Origin: Saprospiraceae bacterium
Lineage (GTDB): Bacteria; Bacteroidota; Bacteroidia; Chitinophagales; Saprospiraceae
Direction of reading: 5' to 3'
DNA: 64,000 nucleotides
Assembly: GCA_019187225.1 (NCBI GenBank)
Contig: JABAQQ010000017.1
Span: forward strand, 76,266-140,265
The position numbers and the translations under genes are program-made. This document shows, one piece after another, positions 9,461 through 18,105 of the stretch (the stretch's first letter is position 1; every line of letters begins with the position of its first letter). Under the pieces are notes generated by a model. The model made no database searches, was not told where the DNA came from, and saw nothing but the letters and a program-made list of their open reading frames with translations.

Positions 9461-9655
9461 TATCTTTTTTTTAAGTATCCTAAAAGAATGTTTTTGGGAA
9501 AGAAGCCGGGCAAGAAACAACGGGAAAGGCGCCACATCCCGCTGCACCCGAAATTAGAACACGGCGTTATTTCTGAGCAAACGGCATTTTTCCGCCCCGA
9601 AGTTTGCAGGGCTCGTAAATATTGCCATAGTTTTGAGGGTTAAAATCCCGCCCGT
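9461..9655. other. Intergenic region without convincing gene
   Basis: An open frame of about 60 codons exists here, but it is rich in Lys/Arg/His, has no recognisable domain and no codon pattern like its neighbours. The segment probably carries the promoter and leader of the delta-60 repeat gene at 9656. Confidence 0.4.
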
Positions 9656-12600
9656 ATGTTCTCAAAAGTTACACTCCGGCATATCGCGCCCTTGTATTTC
9701 CTGTGTGCATACACACTATGCCTGACCGCCCAACCCTCGTGGGAACGCGACGCCGCTTTCGGCGCCGGCGGCACGGTGCGCATCGGCGGAGGGCGCGAAG
9801 AAGAAACCGTCAAAAGCATGGCGTTGTTGCCGGGCGGCAAAATACTGGCCGCCGGCAGATACGGCGGCGATTTGTCCTTTATCATGGCGCGTTACCACGC
9901 CAACGGTCAATTGGATGCATCCTTCGGTTCCAATGGCAAAACCGCTTTCCGGCTGGGGAGCCATTTCGGAGAGGCTAAGGAGATCCTGACCTTGTCCGAC
10001 GGACGCTTCATTTTGGGTGCGACGGGCGAGAATGTTGAAGGACTGGAGGTATTCAGCCTGGTCCGTTTTTTAGCCGACGGCGCACCCGACAACACTTTCG
10101 GCACAAACAGCGTCGCCAAAGGCCCGTCGGTACCGGGACTGCACGACAAACTCAACGCCATCGCTCTGCAACAGGACGGCAAAATACTGGCAGCGGGGTC
10201 CACCAACTACATCAACGGAGAAGAGGACCAGCAATCCGTCACTTTGCAGCGGTTTTCAGCCAACGGAGGGATTGACCCCTCTTTTGGCATCAATGGCGTG
10301 GTCAGATTACTATACCCCGGCCAACACTACGAGTTCAACGCCATAGCCGTTCAAGCGGACGGACGTATCGTAGCAGCCGGTAGCAATTCCGACAAAATCC
10401 TGGTCGCCCGTTTTTGGCCGAATGGCACGGTGGACAGTACTTTCGGCATCAACGGTGTGAAATTCCTGCAATATTCCGCCGCAGGAAAAACCCGTTGCCG
10501 TGCGGTCGCGCTGTTGCCCAACGGGAAAATCCTGCTCGGCGCCTGGTGCCACGAATATTGGTACAACAACGGCGCCATTGCCATTCGTTTATTGTCCGAC
10601 GGTTCGCTCGACCCCACTTTCCACAATGGCGGCATGTCGTTCGTCCACTGCAATTACCAGTTGAACACCTCCTCCATGACATTGCAGAGCGACGGCAAGA
10701 TCGTGCTCGCCGCCGCCGGACTGAATAACGATCCCTGGCCATTCACGGCTATTTTCCGTTTCCAACCCGATGGCGCGCCCGACTCCTCCTTCGCCCAAAA
10801 CGGAGCATGGGTCAACCCTGTCGGGAACGAACATTCCGCTCTGTACAACATTCTCGCTCTCCCGGATGGGAAAATACTGGCCGGCGGCGTGGCGAAAGAA
10901 TTTTCAGATTTCGATTTTACCCTCCTGCGCTTACAAAATGACGGCACATCCGATGCCGGTTTTGGGAATAATGGCCTGGTATTCACTGATTTCGGATGGG
11001 GCGGCGACAAAGCGCACGGTATATATCCCCGCGCCGACGGCAAGATGCTTTTTACCGGCAATTATCTTATCGGTGCATTTAACTCGCCAGATAACTTGTG
11101 TGCGTTGGCGCAGCTGTTGCCTGACGGAACGGCAGATCCGGGTTTTGGAACCGGTGGAATTGACACTTTTACCGGCGGTTCCCTCATTTCGGTCGTTTTT
11201 CAACCCGACGGCAAAATACTCGCTGGGGTGGACGCATACTTTGGCCAACCGGGTTACCTCTACCGACGCCTGCCCAACGGCGGAGCGGACAGCTCTTTCG
11301 GACAGTTCGGGCGCGTCGACAGCGTATTCGGCAACTTCGTTGGCCCGACAATCGTTCAGGCCGGCCTGCTCTCGAACGGGAAAATAATAGTGGCAGGCAG
11401 TGTGAACCGGCCCGGCACTTTCAAGGATTTTATACTCTCCTGCTTTCTACCCGACGGCTCGCGGGATCTGTCCTTCGGCGACAACGGTTTTGTCCTGATG
11501 GATTTCAACAACAAGGACGATGGCGTATATGGCCTTGCGATCCAGCCGGATGATAAAATATTACTGGCCGGCAACTGCTGGAACGGCGGCGTCAATAAAA
11601 AAGACATAGTGGTCATGCGCTTTCATGCCAATGGCACTTTCGACAGTGCGTGGGGGCAAAACGGCATCAAATTCGATGATTTCGGCGCCCCAATAGGGGA
11701 AGGGGTCAGTTATATGACGTTTACTCCCGCTGGAAAACTGATGCTGGCGGTTCAGTGCCAGATCACAGTTGACGTCTTCGAAAATGCGCTTTTTGAAAAC
11801 GCCGTAGCCTGTTACAACGCCGACGGTACGCCGGATGCGAATTTTGGCAACAATGGGAAAGTAGTGATCCCCCTCAATACTCCCTACGCAGGCAGCCGCT
11901 TTATACGGCAGATACGTTTTTTACCCAATGGCAAATTTGTCACCGCTGCATTTAACCCGCAGGCTTCCCTGAACAACGACAGTTTCGCCATTGAAATAAA
12001 ACGCTACCTGCCCAATGGGGCTGCCGACACACTTCCCGCGGCCAATAGTATCATCAGCGATCAATGGGGAAAGGGATTTGGAGATTTCGCGATCGAGATG
12101 TCGCCTGCTGACGGTATTGCATGGTTGGCCGGCAGCACGTACTTCGATCATCAGCTCAATGAAGACATTATTCTGGCGCGTTATCGTTTCCAGCCCGGAT
12201 GTTTTCCGCTGACCATTCAATCGGTCGGGGAAACCGGAGTGGACGACACCCAGGTGAACATCAGCCCCTCCCCTTCTTGTCCGGCGGTGAATTTTCTGAC
12301 AGACTGCGACGAAGCGGAAATTTGTCTGTGCGGTAAAGACGCCACTTTCATCGTACCGTATAAAAACGACAATCCGCTCAATGGCGTCAGCACTTTCGAT
12401 CTGGTGCTCATCAGCAAACACATTCTCGGACTGGAAACCTTCGGTTCGCCCTATCAGATCATCGCTGCCGACGTCAATAAAAGCGGCTCCGTCACTACTT
12501 TCGACATTGTGGAGATCCGGAAACTCATACTCGGCATTTACCAAAATTTCCCGAATAATACCTCCTGGCGGTTTGTCAGGGAAGATCATGTTTTCCCGAA

Positions 12601-13441
12601 CCCGGCCAATCCTTTTTCCCCGCCTTTTCCCGAAAAAGATACTACTTTTGGCTTCGATCCGCCTGCCCGACTGGCTTATCGTGCCATAAAAACCGGCGAT
12701 GTGAATATTACACAGCAGACAGGCTGCGACAATTTCTTCGAACCGGAGCCGCGGCAGTCGCTGTCTTTCGGTACCCGGTGCCAATCAGCCACAGCGGGCA
12801 GTCTGCTCACCGTGCCCGTTTTTTTTGCTGAAAATGCCGTTTGCGCCGCCTGGCAATGTGCGCTGCACTTCGATGCCAATGCGCTCGAACTGGTGGAGGT
12901 CCGACCCGGAGAATGGAAGGATTGGGATACAGACAACTTGGGGTTGTCCGACGCGGGCGACGGCATCATGCGGGCCGTATGGTTTTCGGAAAAGGGCCAG
13001 GATCACCCGATCAGGGCAGGCACAGTCCTTTTCCGGCTCGTATTCAGGGCTAAAAAAGACATCCGCGCCGAAGAAGTATTTTTGTCAACCGACGAAAGCG
13101 TTCTCCCCAGCCGGGCATACCTGGCAAACGGCAATGCAGTGGATTTATCACTCCGCAACCAGGCTCAGGTTACCGAAGAATTTGCCGCTTCCAGCGTCCG
13201 GGTCACGCCCAATCCAGTCAGTGGAGCCCTTTGTTTTTCAATTGAAAATGCCCGGACGGCGAAAGGTGAATTGCGCATTTACAACGCAGGCGGAGACGCC
13301 TGTTTTCGGGAAATCGTAACATGGACGGACAACCCGGTTCTTTGTTTTTCAGAAGCCGATTCCTGGCCGCCGGGATTGTATCTGTGGCAATTTTCAGGCG
13401 CACACGGAGAAACCGCCGAGGGTAAGTTTTTGAAAATGTGA
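9656..13441 (+). CDS. Delta-60 repeat protein with dockerin, cohesin-like and T9SS domains
   Basis: 1261 residues. Signal peptide (1-25, ending LTAQ). Residues about 28-800 are many copies of the delta-60 repeat (pattern DxxFGxxG ... LPDGKILxAG), expected to form beta-propeller-like blades. Then comes a dockerin-like pair: NPLNGVSTFDLVLISKHIL and ADVNKSGSVTTFDIVEIRK (about 903-965), with Asp/Asn/Ser positions as in Ca-binding F-hand loops. A cohesin-like beta-sandwich (about 1033-1165, CAAWQCALHFDANALELVEV) and a T9SS sorting domain (from VRVTPNPVSG near 1180) complete it. Two other proteins here (27882-29690 and 61454-63349) share the dockerin-cohesin-T9SS tail. Probably a surface-displayed structural or adhesive protein; no enzyme motif is seen. 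Confidence 0.88.
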   Translation: MFSKVTLRHIAPLYFLCAYTLCLTAQPSWERDAAFGAGGTVRIGGGREEETVKSMALLPGGKILAAGRYGGDLSFIMARYHANGQLDASFGSNGKTAFRLGSHFGEAKEILTLSDGRFILGATGENVEGLEVFSLVRFLADGAPDNTFGTNSVAKGPSVPGLHDKLNAIALQQDGKILAAGSTNYINGEEDQQSVTLQRFSANGGIDPSFGINGVVRLLYPGQHYEFNAIAVQADGRIVAAGSNSDKILVARFWPNGTVDSTFGINGVKFLQYSAAGKTRCRAVALLPNGKILLGAWCHEYWYNNGAIAIRLLSDGSLDPTFHNGGMSFVHCNYQLNTSSMTLQSDGKIVLAAAGLNNDPWPFTAIFRFQPDGAPDSSFAQNGAWVNPVGNEHSALYNILALPDGKILAGGVAKEFSDFDFTLLRLQNDGTSDAGFGNNGLVFTDFGWGGDKAHGIYPRADGKMLFTGNYLIGAFNSPDNLCALAQLLPDGTADPGFGTGGIDTFTGGSLISVVFQPDGKILAGVDAYFGQPGYLYRRLPNGGADSSFGQFGRVDSVFGNFVGPTIVQAGLLSNGKIIVAGSVNRPGTFKDFILSCFLPDGSRDLSFGDNGFVLMDFNNKDDGVYGLAIQPDDKILLAGNCWNGGVNKKDIVVMRFHANGTFDSAWGQNGIKFDDFGAPIGEGVSYMTFTPAGKLMLAVQCQITVDVFENALFENAVACYNADGTPDANFGNNGKVVIPLNTPYAGSRFIRQIRFLPNGKFVTAAFNPQASLNNDSFAIEIKRYLPNGAADTLPAANSIISDQWGKGFGDFAIEMSPADGIAWLAGSTYFDHQLNEDIILARYRFQPGCFPLTIQSVGETGVDDTQVNISPSPSCPAVNFLTDCDEAEICLCGKDATFIVPYKNDNPLNGVSTFDLVLISKHILGLETFGSPYQIIAADVNKSGSVTTFDIVEIRKLILGIYQNFPNNTSWRFVREDHVFPNPANPFSPPFPEKDTTFGFDPPARLAYRAIKTGDVNITQQTGCDNFFEPEPRQSLSFGTRCQSATAGSLLTVPVFFAENAVCAAWQCALHFDANALELVEVRPGEWKDWDTDNLGLSDAGDGIMRAVWFSEKGQDHPIRAGTVLFRLVFRAKKDIRAEEVFLSTDESVLPSRAYLANGNAVDLSLRNQAQVTEEFAASSVRVTPNPVSGALCFSIENARTAKGELRIYNAGGDACFREIVTWTDNPVLCFSEADSWPPGLYLWQFSGAHGETAEGKFLKM

Positions 13442-13461
13442 ACATCTTTGCAAAAAACGCC

Positions 13462-13469
13462 TATCTTTG
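13462..13469 (+). promoter_or_regulatory. Bacteroidota -7 box (TATCTTTG) ahead of the helicase gene
   Basis: TATCTTTG matches the TAnnTTTG -7 consensus. It lies 132 nt before the helicase ATG and 21 nt after the previous stop. No good -33 TTTG at the usual spacing was found, so this rests on the -7 box alone. Confidence 0.5.
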
Positions 13470-13593
13470 TGCCATCAATTACCAGATCCGGTACTTGTCC
13501 GCCCTGGACAAAAAGTCTGTTTTACAAGACTTCACCCCATGAAGGGCCTCATTGAAAAGGCCCGCCGCGTACGATTCCGGCAAACTTAATTAC

Positions 13594-15339
13594 ATGTTAT
13601 TCAAAGATTTATTGCTCATCGAGCCGCTTTTGCGCGCCCTCGAAACCGAGGGTTACGAACGCCCCACGCCCATTCAGGAACAAGCCATTCCTCCCGTTCT
13701 CCAACGCCGCGACCTTTTAGGCTGCGCCCAAACGGGAACGGGCAAAACCGCCGCTTTTGCACTGCCCATCCTGCAAATATTGCACGCTGAACGCGTCGCC
13801 AACCACGACAAAGGCGGCAAACGCCCCATCCGGGCGCTCATTCTTACTCCTACGCGTGAACTCGCCATTCAAATCAGCGAAAGTTTTAACGCTTATGGCC
13901 GGAATACCGGCGTCCGTAACCTCGTCATCTTCGGCGGCGTAGGCCAGACGCCTCAAACCGACGCACTCAAACGCGGCACCGATATTCTGGTCGCCACGCC
14001 AGGCCGCCTGCTCGACCTGATGAACCAGGGTTTTATCTCCCTGCGCGACATCGGCATTTTCGTGCTCGACGAGGCCGACCGGATGCTTGACATGGGTTTC
14101 ATCCACGACGTAAAAAAAGTGATCGCCAAACTCCCCACCGAACGCCAGACATTGTTTTTCTCGGCCACCATGCCGCCTGAAATTGCTCACCTGGCCCATT
14201 CGATCCTTACAGAACCCGTAAAAGTGGAAGTCACCCCTGTTTCTTCCACCGCCGAAAAAGTGGCTCAAAAAGTGTATTTTGTTGAAAAAAAGGACAAAAA
14301 GCACCTGCTCGTCCATCTGTTGAAAGATAAAAACATCGCATCTGCGCTGGTTTTTTCCCGCACCAAACACGGAGCGAACAAGATAGCGGGCGACCTTACC
14401 AAAGCGGGTATCCGCGCTGAAGCCATCCACGGCAACAAATCGCAAAATGCCCGCCAGGCTGCACTCGGCAACTTCAAATCGGGCCGTCTGCGGGTACTGG
14501 TAGCCACTGATATTGCCGCTCGCGGAATAGACATCGAGGAACTGTCGCACGTGATCAACTTTGACCTGCCCAACATCCCCGAGACCTACGTCCACCGCAT
14601 CGGCCGTACCGGACGGGCAGGAGCCAGTGGAATCGCCCTGTCCTTCTGCGATTCGGAGGAAGTACCTTTTCTGAAAGATATTCAAAAACTGACCGGACAA
14701 TTGGTGCCCGTGGAGCGCGAACATCCGTTCGCCGCAGACCTGGAAGCCCCGGGATTACCGCAGCCCCGAAACGTTGCCACCAGGGATGCCGGCAAGAATA
14801 AAAATGACAAGCGGCAACCGGCTCCGATGGTAAAAACACCGGCACAGCAACGCCCCGGTGCCATCCCCCTGCCCGCACGGAAGCCGGATATGCACCGCCC
14901 GGAACCGAAAGTTGTTGGCGGGGACGCCAACATCGGCAACGGCGGGGATGCCAACATCGGTAGGGACAACGGCAGGCGCGACAACAGAAACCGCAGCGAA
15001 CAAGGGCGCCAACCTTCACAACTGCCTCATATACAGCGTGACGCTCAACAACGCCCACCTCGTCCGGAGCGATCAGAACGCCCCCAACAGGAGCGCAACA
15101 ACGACCGTCCGCAACAACGGCCGCAACAGAAGCCCGAATCCCGGCCAGCTACAGCTGAAGTCGCAGCGGCCATGCGCAATCGCTTCGCTTCTATTCTGGA
15201 AGTAGCGACCATCGAAAAACAGGAGCGCCCGCCCAAACCCAAACCGCATTACCGCGACCGCGATGACCGCAAGCGGGACGACCGCAGCGGCGATAGTCGG
15301 CCTCCATTCAAGGGTGATAAGAAGAAAAAAAGGTGGTGA
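13594..15339 (+). CDS. rhlE: DEAD-box RNA helicase, RhlE type
   Basis: 581 residues from ATG 13594 ([16 protein letters not shown], the typical RhlE start; an in-frame TTG at 13552 gives an unlikely extension). Visible motifs: Q motif [10 protein letters not shown], Walker [26 protein letters not shown], and [10 protein letters not shown]. Two RecA-like domains take up roughly residues 1-370. The remainder is a low-complexity basic/polar tail rich in Arg, Gln, Asn and Pro, with a duplicated GGDANIG unit, probably used for RNA binding. The protein unwinds RNA in ribosome assembly or mRNA decay and, in Bacteroidota, in cold adaptation. The gene stands alone. Confidence 0.93.
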   Translation: MLFKDLLLIEPLLRALETEGYERPTPIQEQAIPPVLQRRDLLGCAQTGTGKTAAFALPILQILHAERVANHDKGGKRPIRALILTPTRELAIQISESFNAYGRNTGVRNLVIFGGVGQTPQTDALKRGTDILVATPGRLLDLMNQGFISLRDIGIFVLDEADRMLDMGFIHDVKKVIAKLPTERQTLFFSATMPPEIAHLAHSILTEPVKVEVTPVSSTAEKVAQKVYFVEKKDKKHLLVHLLKDKNIASALVFSRTKHGANKIAGDLTKAGIRAEAIHGNKSQNARQAALGNFKSGRLRVLVATDIAARGIDIEELSHVINFDLPNIPETYVHRIGRTGRAGASGIALSFCDSEEVPFLKDIQKLTGQLVPVEREHPFAADLEAPGLPQPRNVATRDAGKNKNDKRQPAPMVKTPAQQRPGAIPLPARKPDMHRPEPKVVGGDANIGNGGDANIGRDNGRRDNRNRSEQGRQPSQLPHIQRDAQQRPPRPERSERPQQERNNDRPQQRPQQKPESRPATAEVAAAMRNRFASILEVATIEKQERPPKPKPHYRDRDDRKRDDRSGDSRPPFKGDKKKKRW

Positions 15340-15442
15340 GATGACATAAGCTAAATCATCGCCTCCACTGATCCGCGTCATTCTCCTGCGCCGTATCCGT
15401 TCAGACTTTTGCCACATCGTCTAACATAAATCACGGCGCAAA

Positions 15443-15628
15443 ATGAAATTTGAATACAATCTATCCCTGGCAGAGATCATCGTCTCTTACCTTTTGATGA
15501 TGGCCGTTATTTTTATCGGCATTTTTTCGGGTCAGAACTGGTTGTGCATTCTGGCATTGCCATTGTTCCTCAGAGGATTGATGGGCTGGTGCCCGCTTAA
15601 AACCCTGTTAAAGAAGCAAGCAGCCTAG
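15443..15628 (+). CDS. DUF2892-like small membrane protein
   Basis: 61 residues with two hydrophobic helices (about 9-27 and 31-43) and the tail GWCPLKTLLKKQAA. The short two-helix form ending in a WCPL-type motif is that of DUF2892/YgaP transmembrane domains, which in other proteins are attached to rhodanese. A strong terminator follows at 15659, so this is a monocistronic gene. Function not known beyond a presumed link with sulfur transfer. Confidence 0.65.
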   Translation: MKFEYNLSLAEIIVSYLLMMAVIFIGIFSGQNWLCILALPLFLRGLMGWCPLKTLLKKQAA

Positions 15629-15658
15629 ATGCCAAAGCATCAGGAATGGGAAAGTGTC

Positions 15659-15693
15659 GCGGCTGCTCATACCCGTTGAGCAGCCGCTTTTTT
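15659..15693 (+). terminator. Rho-independent terminator
   Basis: GCGGCTGCTC (15659-15668) pairs perfectly with GAGCAGCCGC (15678-15687) around a 9-base loop and is followed directly by TTTTTT. It ends the small DUF2892-like gene transcript. Confidence 0.9.
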
Positions 15694-15766
15694 ATGGCTA
15701 TTTCCGTGAGGCATTTGTTACTGTCCGCTCACTTATTTTGCAAAGAGCTGTATTTTCACCCTTGAA

Positions 15767-16144
15767 ATGAAACAGGTTTTCGCCTTTCTTCTGATCAGTT
15801 GCATTGCAGGCCAGGCGTTCGTACGTACCGCATGGACGCTGCACTATCAGTGGAACCGTGCCGTTTACCTTAAAAATTGCGAAAACCGGGACAAAGCCAA
15901 CCTCCATTGCGACGGTAAATGCTATTTGAAAAAACAAATGGCCGCCAGTGAGAACAACAATCCGAAAGAGCCTCAACTCCCGGCAGGATTCCACCAGATC
16001 AAAGATATTCAACTGTATTTTAAGCCTTCCGCGCTGCTTCCCTGTCTGGTTGCTCCTGCATTGACCGCCATGCCGCTTCCCTATACGCGGAAGCGTCCGG
16101 GCGATGCGCCGCTCGCGGGCGTTTTTAAGCCGCCCGCTGCCTGA
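15767..16144 (+). CDS. Small Cys-motif exported protein heading the MbnP cluster
   Basis: 125 residues. The N-terminus is hydrophobic (VFAFLLISCIAGQAF, signal peptide or anchor). The core has NCENRDKANLHCDGKCYLKKQM, with three Cys in a C(11)CxxxC arrangement, and the C-terminus is Pro-rich. Proteins with this CxGKCxL signature are found in Bacteroidota ahead of metal-related genes. Here it leads a run of same-strand genes comprising a beta-rich outer-membrane-type protein and an MbnP homolog. The Cys cluster could bind copper; that is inferred from context only. Confidence 0.6.
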   Translation: MKQVFAFLLISCIAGQAFVRTAWTLHYQWNRAVYLKNCENRDKANLHCDGKCYLKKQMAASENNNPKEPQLPAGFHQIKDIQLYFKPSALLPCLVAPALTAMPLPYTRKRPGDAPLAGVFKPPAA

Positions 16145-16196
16145 TTGAATTCCCCAATAATCTGACAATCAGGCTTTTTCACCAACATTTTATTGT

Positions 16197-17111
16197 ATGC
16201 GAACACTGTTTATCGCAGTGGCGTTGCTGGCTATGGCGCCGGCGGCGTCGGCCTGTGATGTTTGCGGATGTTCCATCGGTGGCAATTATTTCGGCATCCT
16301 GCCGCAATTCCACCGGCATTTCGTGGGCCTGCGCTGGTCGGAACAATCGTTCCAATCCGCGCACAACCGGAGTGCCGCGGAGGCTGGGCAATTCGACTCC
16401 GAAGAGTCGTTCCGCACAGTGGACTTGCTGGGGCGTTTTTATCCGTTCCGCCGGATACAGACGCTCGTGCTGTTGCCGTACCACGATTTCCGCCGGCTGG
16501 AAAACAACCGCACCGATCACACGCATGGCCTGGGCGATATTACCGTCCTGGCAAGTTATATTCTGCTCGATACGGGCGATAGCCTTCGCCACAAATGGCT
16601 ACACTCCCTGACTTTCGGCGGTGGCGTCAAATTGCCTACCGGCAGGCACAATCTGAAAAACCCGGAAGGCGAACTGCTCCACCCGAACCTGCAACCCGGC
16701 ACGGGAAGCGCCGATTTTGTGCTCACAGCAGCATACACGTTGCGACGGGGCGCATGGGGACTTTCGACGGATGTGCAGGGGCGTATCAATACCGAAAACC
16801 CATCGCGGGAATACCGGATGGGCAACCGCCTGAGCGGCGCTGCCAAGGTTTTTTACTGGAAAAACACCGGGCGTTTCACCTTCCTGCCCAATGCAGGCGT
16901 CTTCGCCGACGCGGCGCAGGCGAACACGGGTGACGCCGATTTCACCGAAGGCACCGGCGGCGCCATCACACTCGCTACCGCCGGCCTGGACGTATACATG
17001 GGCAGTTTTTCCGCCGGTTTCACCTTCCAGCAACCGCTGTGGCAAAACCTCGGCGAGGGGAAAGTGCACAGCGGAGCCCGATGGATGGCGACTGTCAACT
17101 ACGTTTTTTAA
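16197..17111 (+). CDS. Outer-membrane beta-barrel transporter-like protein of the MbnP cluster
   Basis: 304 residues with a signal peptide (1-19, ASA) followed at once by CDVCGCSIGGNYFG. The rest alternates polar and aromatic strands and ends in a terminal aromatic residue (WMATVNYVF), typical of an outer-membrane barrel. Repeated phrases such as GGGVKLPTGRHNLKNP resemble the transporter family often annotated as phenol MetA-like. It sits 52 nt after the Cys-motif protein and 36 nt before the MbnP gene. The CDVCGCS N-terminus is a plausible metal-binding site. Barrel fold fairly sure, cargo unknown. Confidence 0.7.
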   Translation: MRTLFIAVALLAMAPAASACDVCGCSIGGNYFGILPQFHRHFVGLRWSEQSFQSAHNRSAAEAGQFDSEESFRTVDLLGRFYPFRRIQTLVLLPYHDFRRLENNRTDHTHGLGDITVLASYILLDTGDSLRHKWLHSLTFGGGVKLPTGRHNLKNPEGELLHPNLQPGTGSADFVLTAAYTLRRGAWGLSTDVQGRINTENPSREYRMGNRLSGAAKVFYWKNTGRFTFLPNAGVFADAAQANTGDADFTEGTGGAITLATAGLDVYMGSFSAGFTFQQPLWQNLGEGKVHSGARWMATVNYVF

Positions 17112-17147
17112 ACAACCCTACACTCAATTTTAAGCACACTTCTCATC

Positions 17148-17963
17148 ATGAAAAATATCTTTTGGGGATTCATCATCCTGTTTGGATCCACACTTTTTAT
17201 TGTTTCCTGCAAAGACGATAAAGACACCGACGACATCACAGGCTTTGGCGAGGTGGAGATCGAATTCGACCATCGCGCTGGCGACAATGCGCTGGTGTTC
17301 GGCTCGGAATACGCCAACGCTGCAGGTGAAAAATTGAAATTCACCACGTTCAATTATTTCATCAGCAACATTGTACTGGTGAAAGCCGACGGCACCAAAT
17401 ACACGGTACCGCAAAACGATTCCTACTTCCTGATCCAACACGACGATCCGGACAGCCGCGAAATCAAGTTGACAAACGTACCTGCCGGCGATTATACGGG
17501 ACTGCAGTTCGTCATCGGCGTGGACAGTGCCAAAAGCGTCAGCCCGATTGATCAGCGGACCGGTGTGCTCGACCCTGCAGGCGCTGCGAGCGGCATGTAC
17601 TGGAGCTGGAACGCCGGTTATATATTTGTCAAAGTAGAGGGAACTTCGCCGTCCGCACCGCTCGATCCCGGTACCGGCGAAAACACCTTCCAGTATCATA
17701 CCGGCCTGTTCGGCGGTTATGACAGCCCGACGCTCAACAACCTGAAAACGGTGAATCTGACCGTGCCGGACGAAGCCGCTATGGTGCGCCGGGGAGAAGA
17801 AGCGCCGCATTTCCATTTGTTTGTGGATGTGCTGGAAATGTTCACCACGCCGACCAACATCAGCGTAGCGACCAATCCTACCTCGCATGCAGGCCCCTTC
17901 TCAAAAACGGTGGCCGACAATTACGCCGATATGTTCCTGATTGACCACGTCCACAATCATTGA
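17148..17963 (+). CDS. MbnP-family lipoprotein
   Basis: 271 residues. Lipobox LFIVSC then KDDKDTDD indicates a lipoprotein. The body matches the MbnP family: a beta-sandwich opening (GEVEIEFDHRAGDNALVFG), KLKFTTFNYFISNI, LQFVIGVDSA, and the hallmark GMYWSWNAGYIFVKVEG, ending with a His-rich tail (LIDHVHNH). MbnP proteins act in the periplasm with the di-heme enzyme MbnH, which modifies a Trp of MbnP in copper-binding systems. A di-heme peroxidase/MbnH-like gene lies downstream at 20525, but it is broken, so this MbnP may have lost its partner. Confidence 0.85.
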   Translation: MKNIFWGFIILFGSTLFIVSCKDDKDTDDITGFGEVEIEFDHRAGDNALVFGSEYANAAGEKLKFTTFNYFISNIVLVKADGTKYTVPQNDSYFLIQHDDPDSREIKLTNVPAGDYTGLQFVIGVDSAKSVSPIDQRTGVLDPAGAASGMYWSWNAGYIFVKVEGTSPSAPLDPGTGENTFQYHTGLFGGYDSPTLNNLKTVNLTVPDEAAMVRRGEEAPHFHLFVDVLEMFTTPTNISVATNPTSHAGPFSKTVADNYADMFLIDHVHNH

Positions 17964-17987
17964 ACTACTAAGCGGTGATACGCTTGT

Positions 17988-18041
17988 CTGATAAGGGGGA
18001 TAAAGGCGGATGCACACATCAACTTTTATCCACCTTATCAG
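17988..18041. terminator. Hairpin after the MbnP gene
   Basis: CTGATAAGGGGGATAAAG (17988-18005) pairs with CTTTTATCCACCTTATCAG (18023-18041) with one mismatch and a one-base bulge around a 17-base loop. There is no clear T tract, so it may be a weak terminator or mRNA-stabilising hairpin separating mbnP from the aminopeptidase gene. Confidence 0.5.
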
Positions 18042-18052
18042 GCATTCCATTG

Positions 18053-18060
18053 TAGTTTCG
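18053..18060 (+). promoter_or_regulatory. Putative -7 box (TAGTTTCG) for the aminopeptidase gene
   Basis: TAGTTTCG differs from TAnnTTTG at one position, lies just after the hairpin and 46 nt before the ATG of the M1 peptidase gene. It supports independent transcription of that gene. Confidence 0.4.
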
Positions 18061-18105
18061 CAGGAAAAGGGGCATTATGCATCTCCGTAACAACAATTCT
18101 TTTCC

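Noticed and set aside
9455-9643. Short open frame after the methyltransferase remnant
   Set aside because: Basic, low-information sequence without domain, start signal or conservation clue.
9656-13441. Dockerin/cohesin proteins as a cellulosome
   Set aside because: None of the three proteins, nor any neighbour, has a glycoside hydrolase or carbohydrate-binding module that I can recognise.
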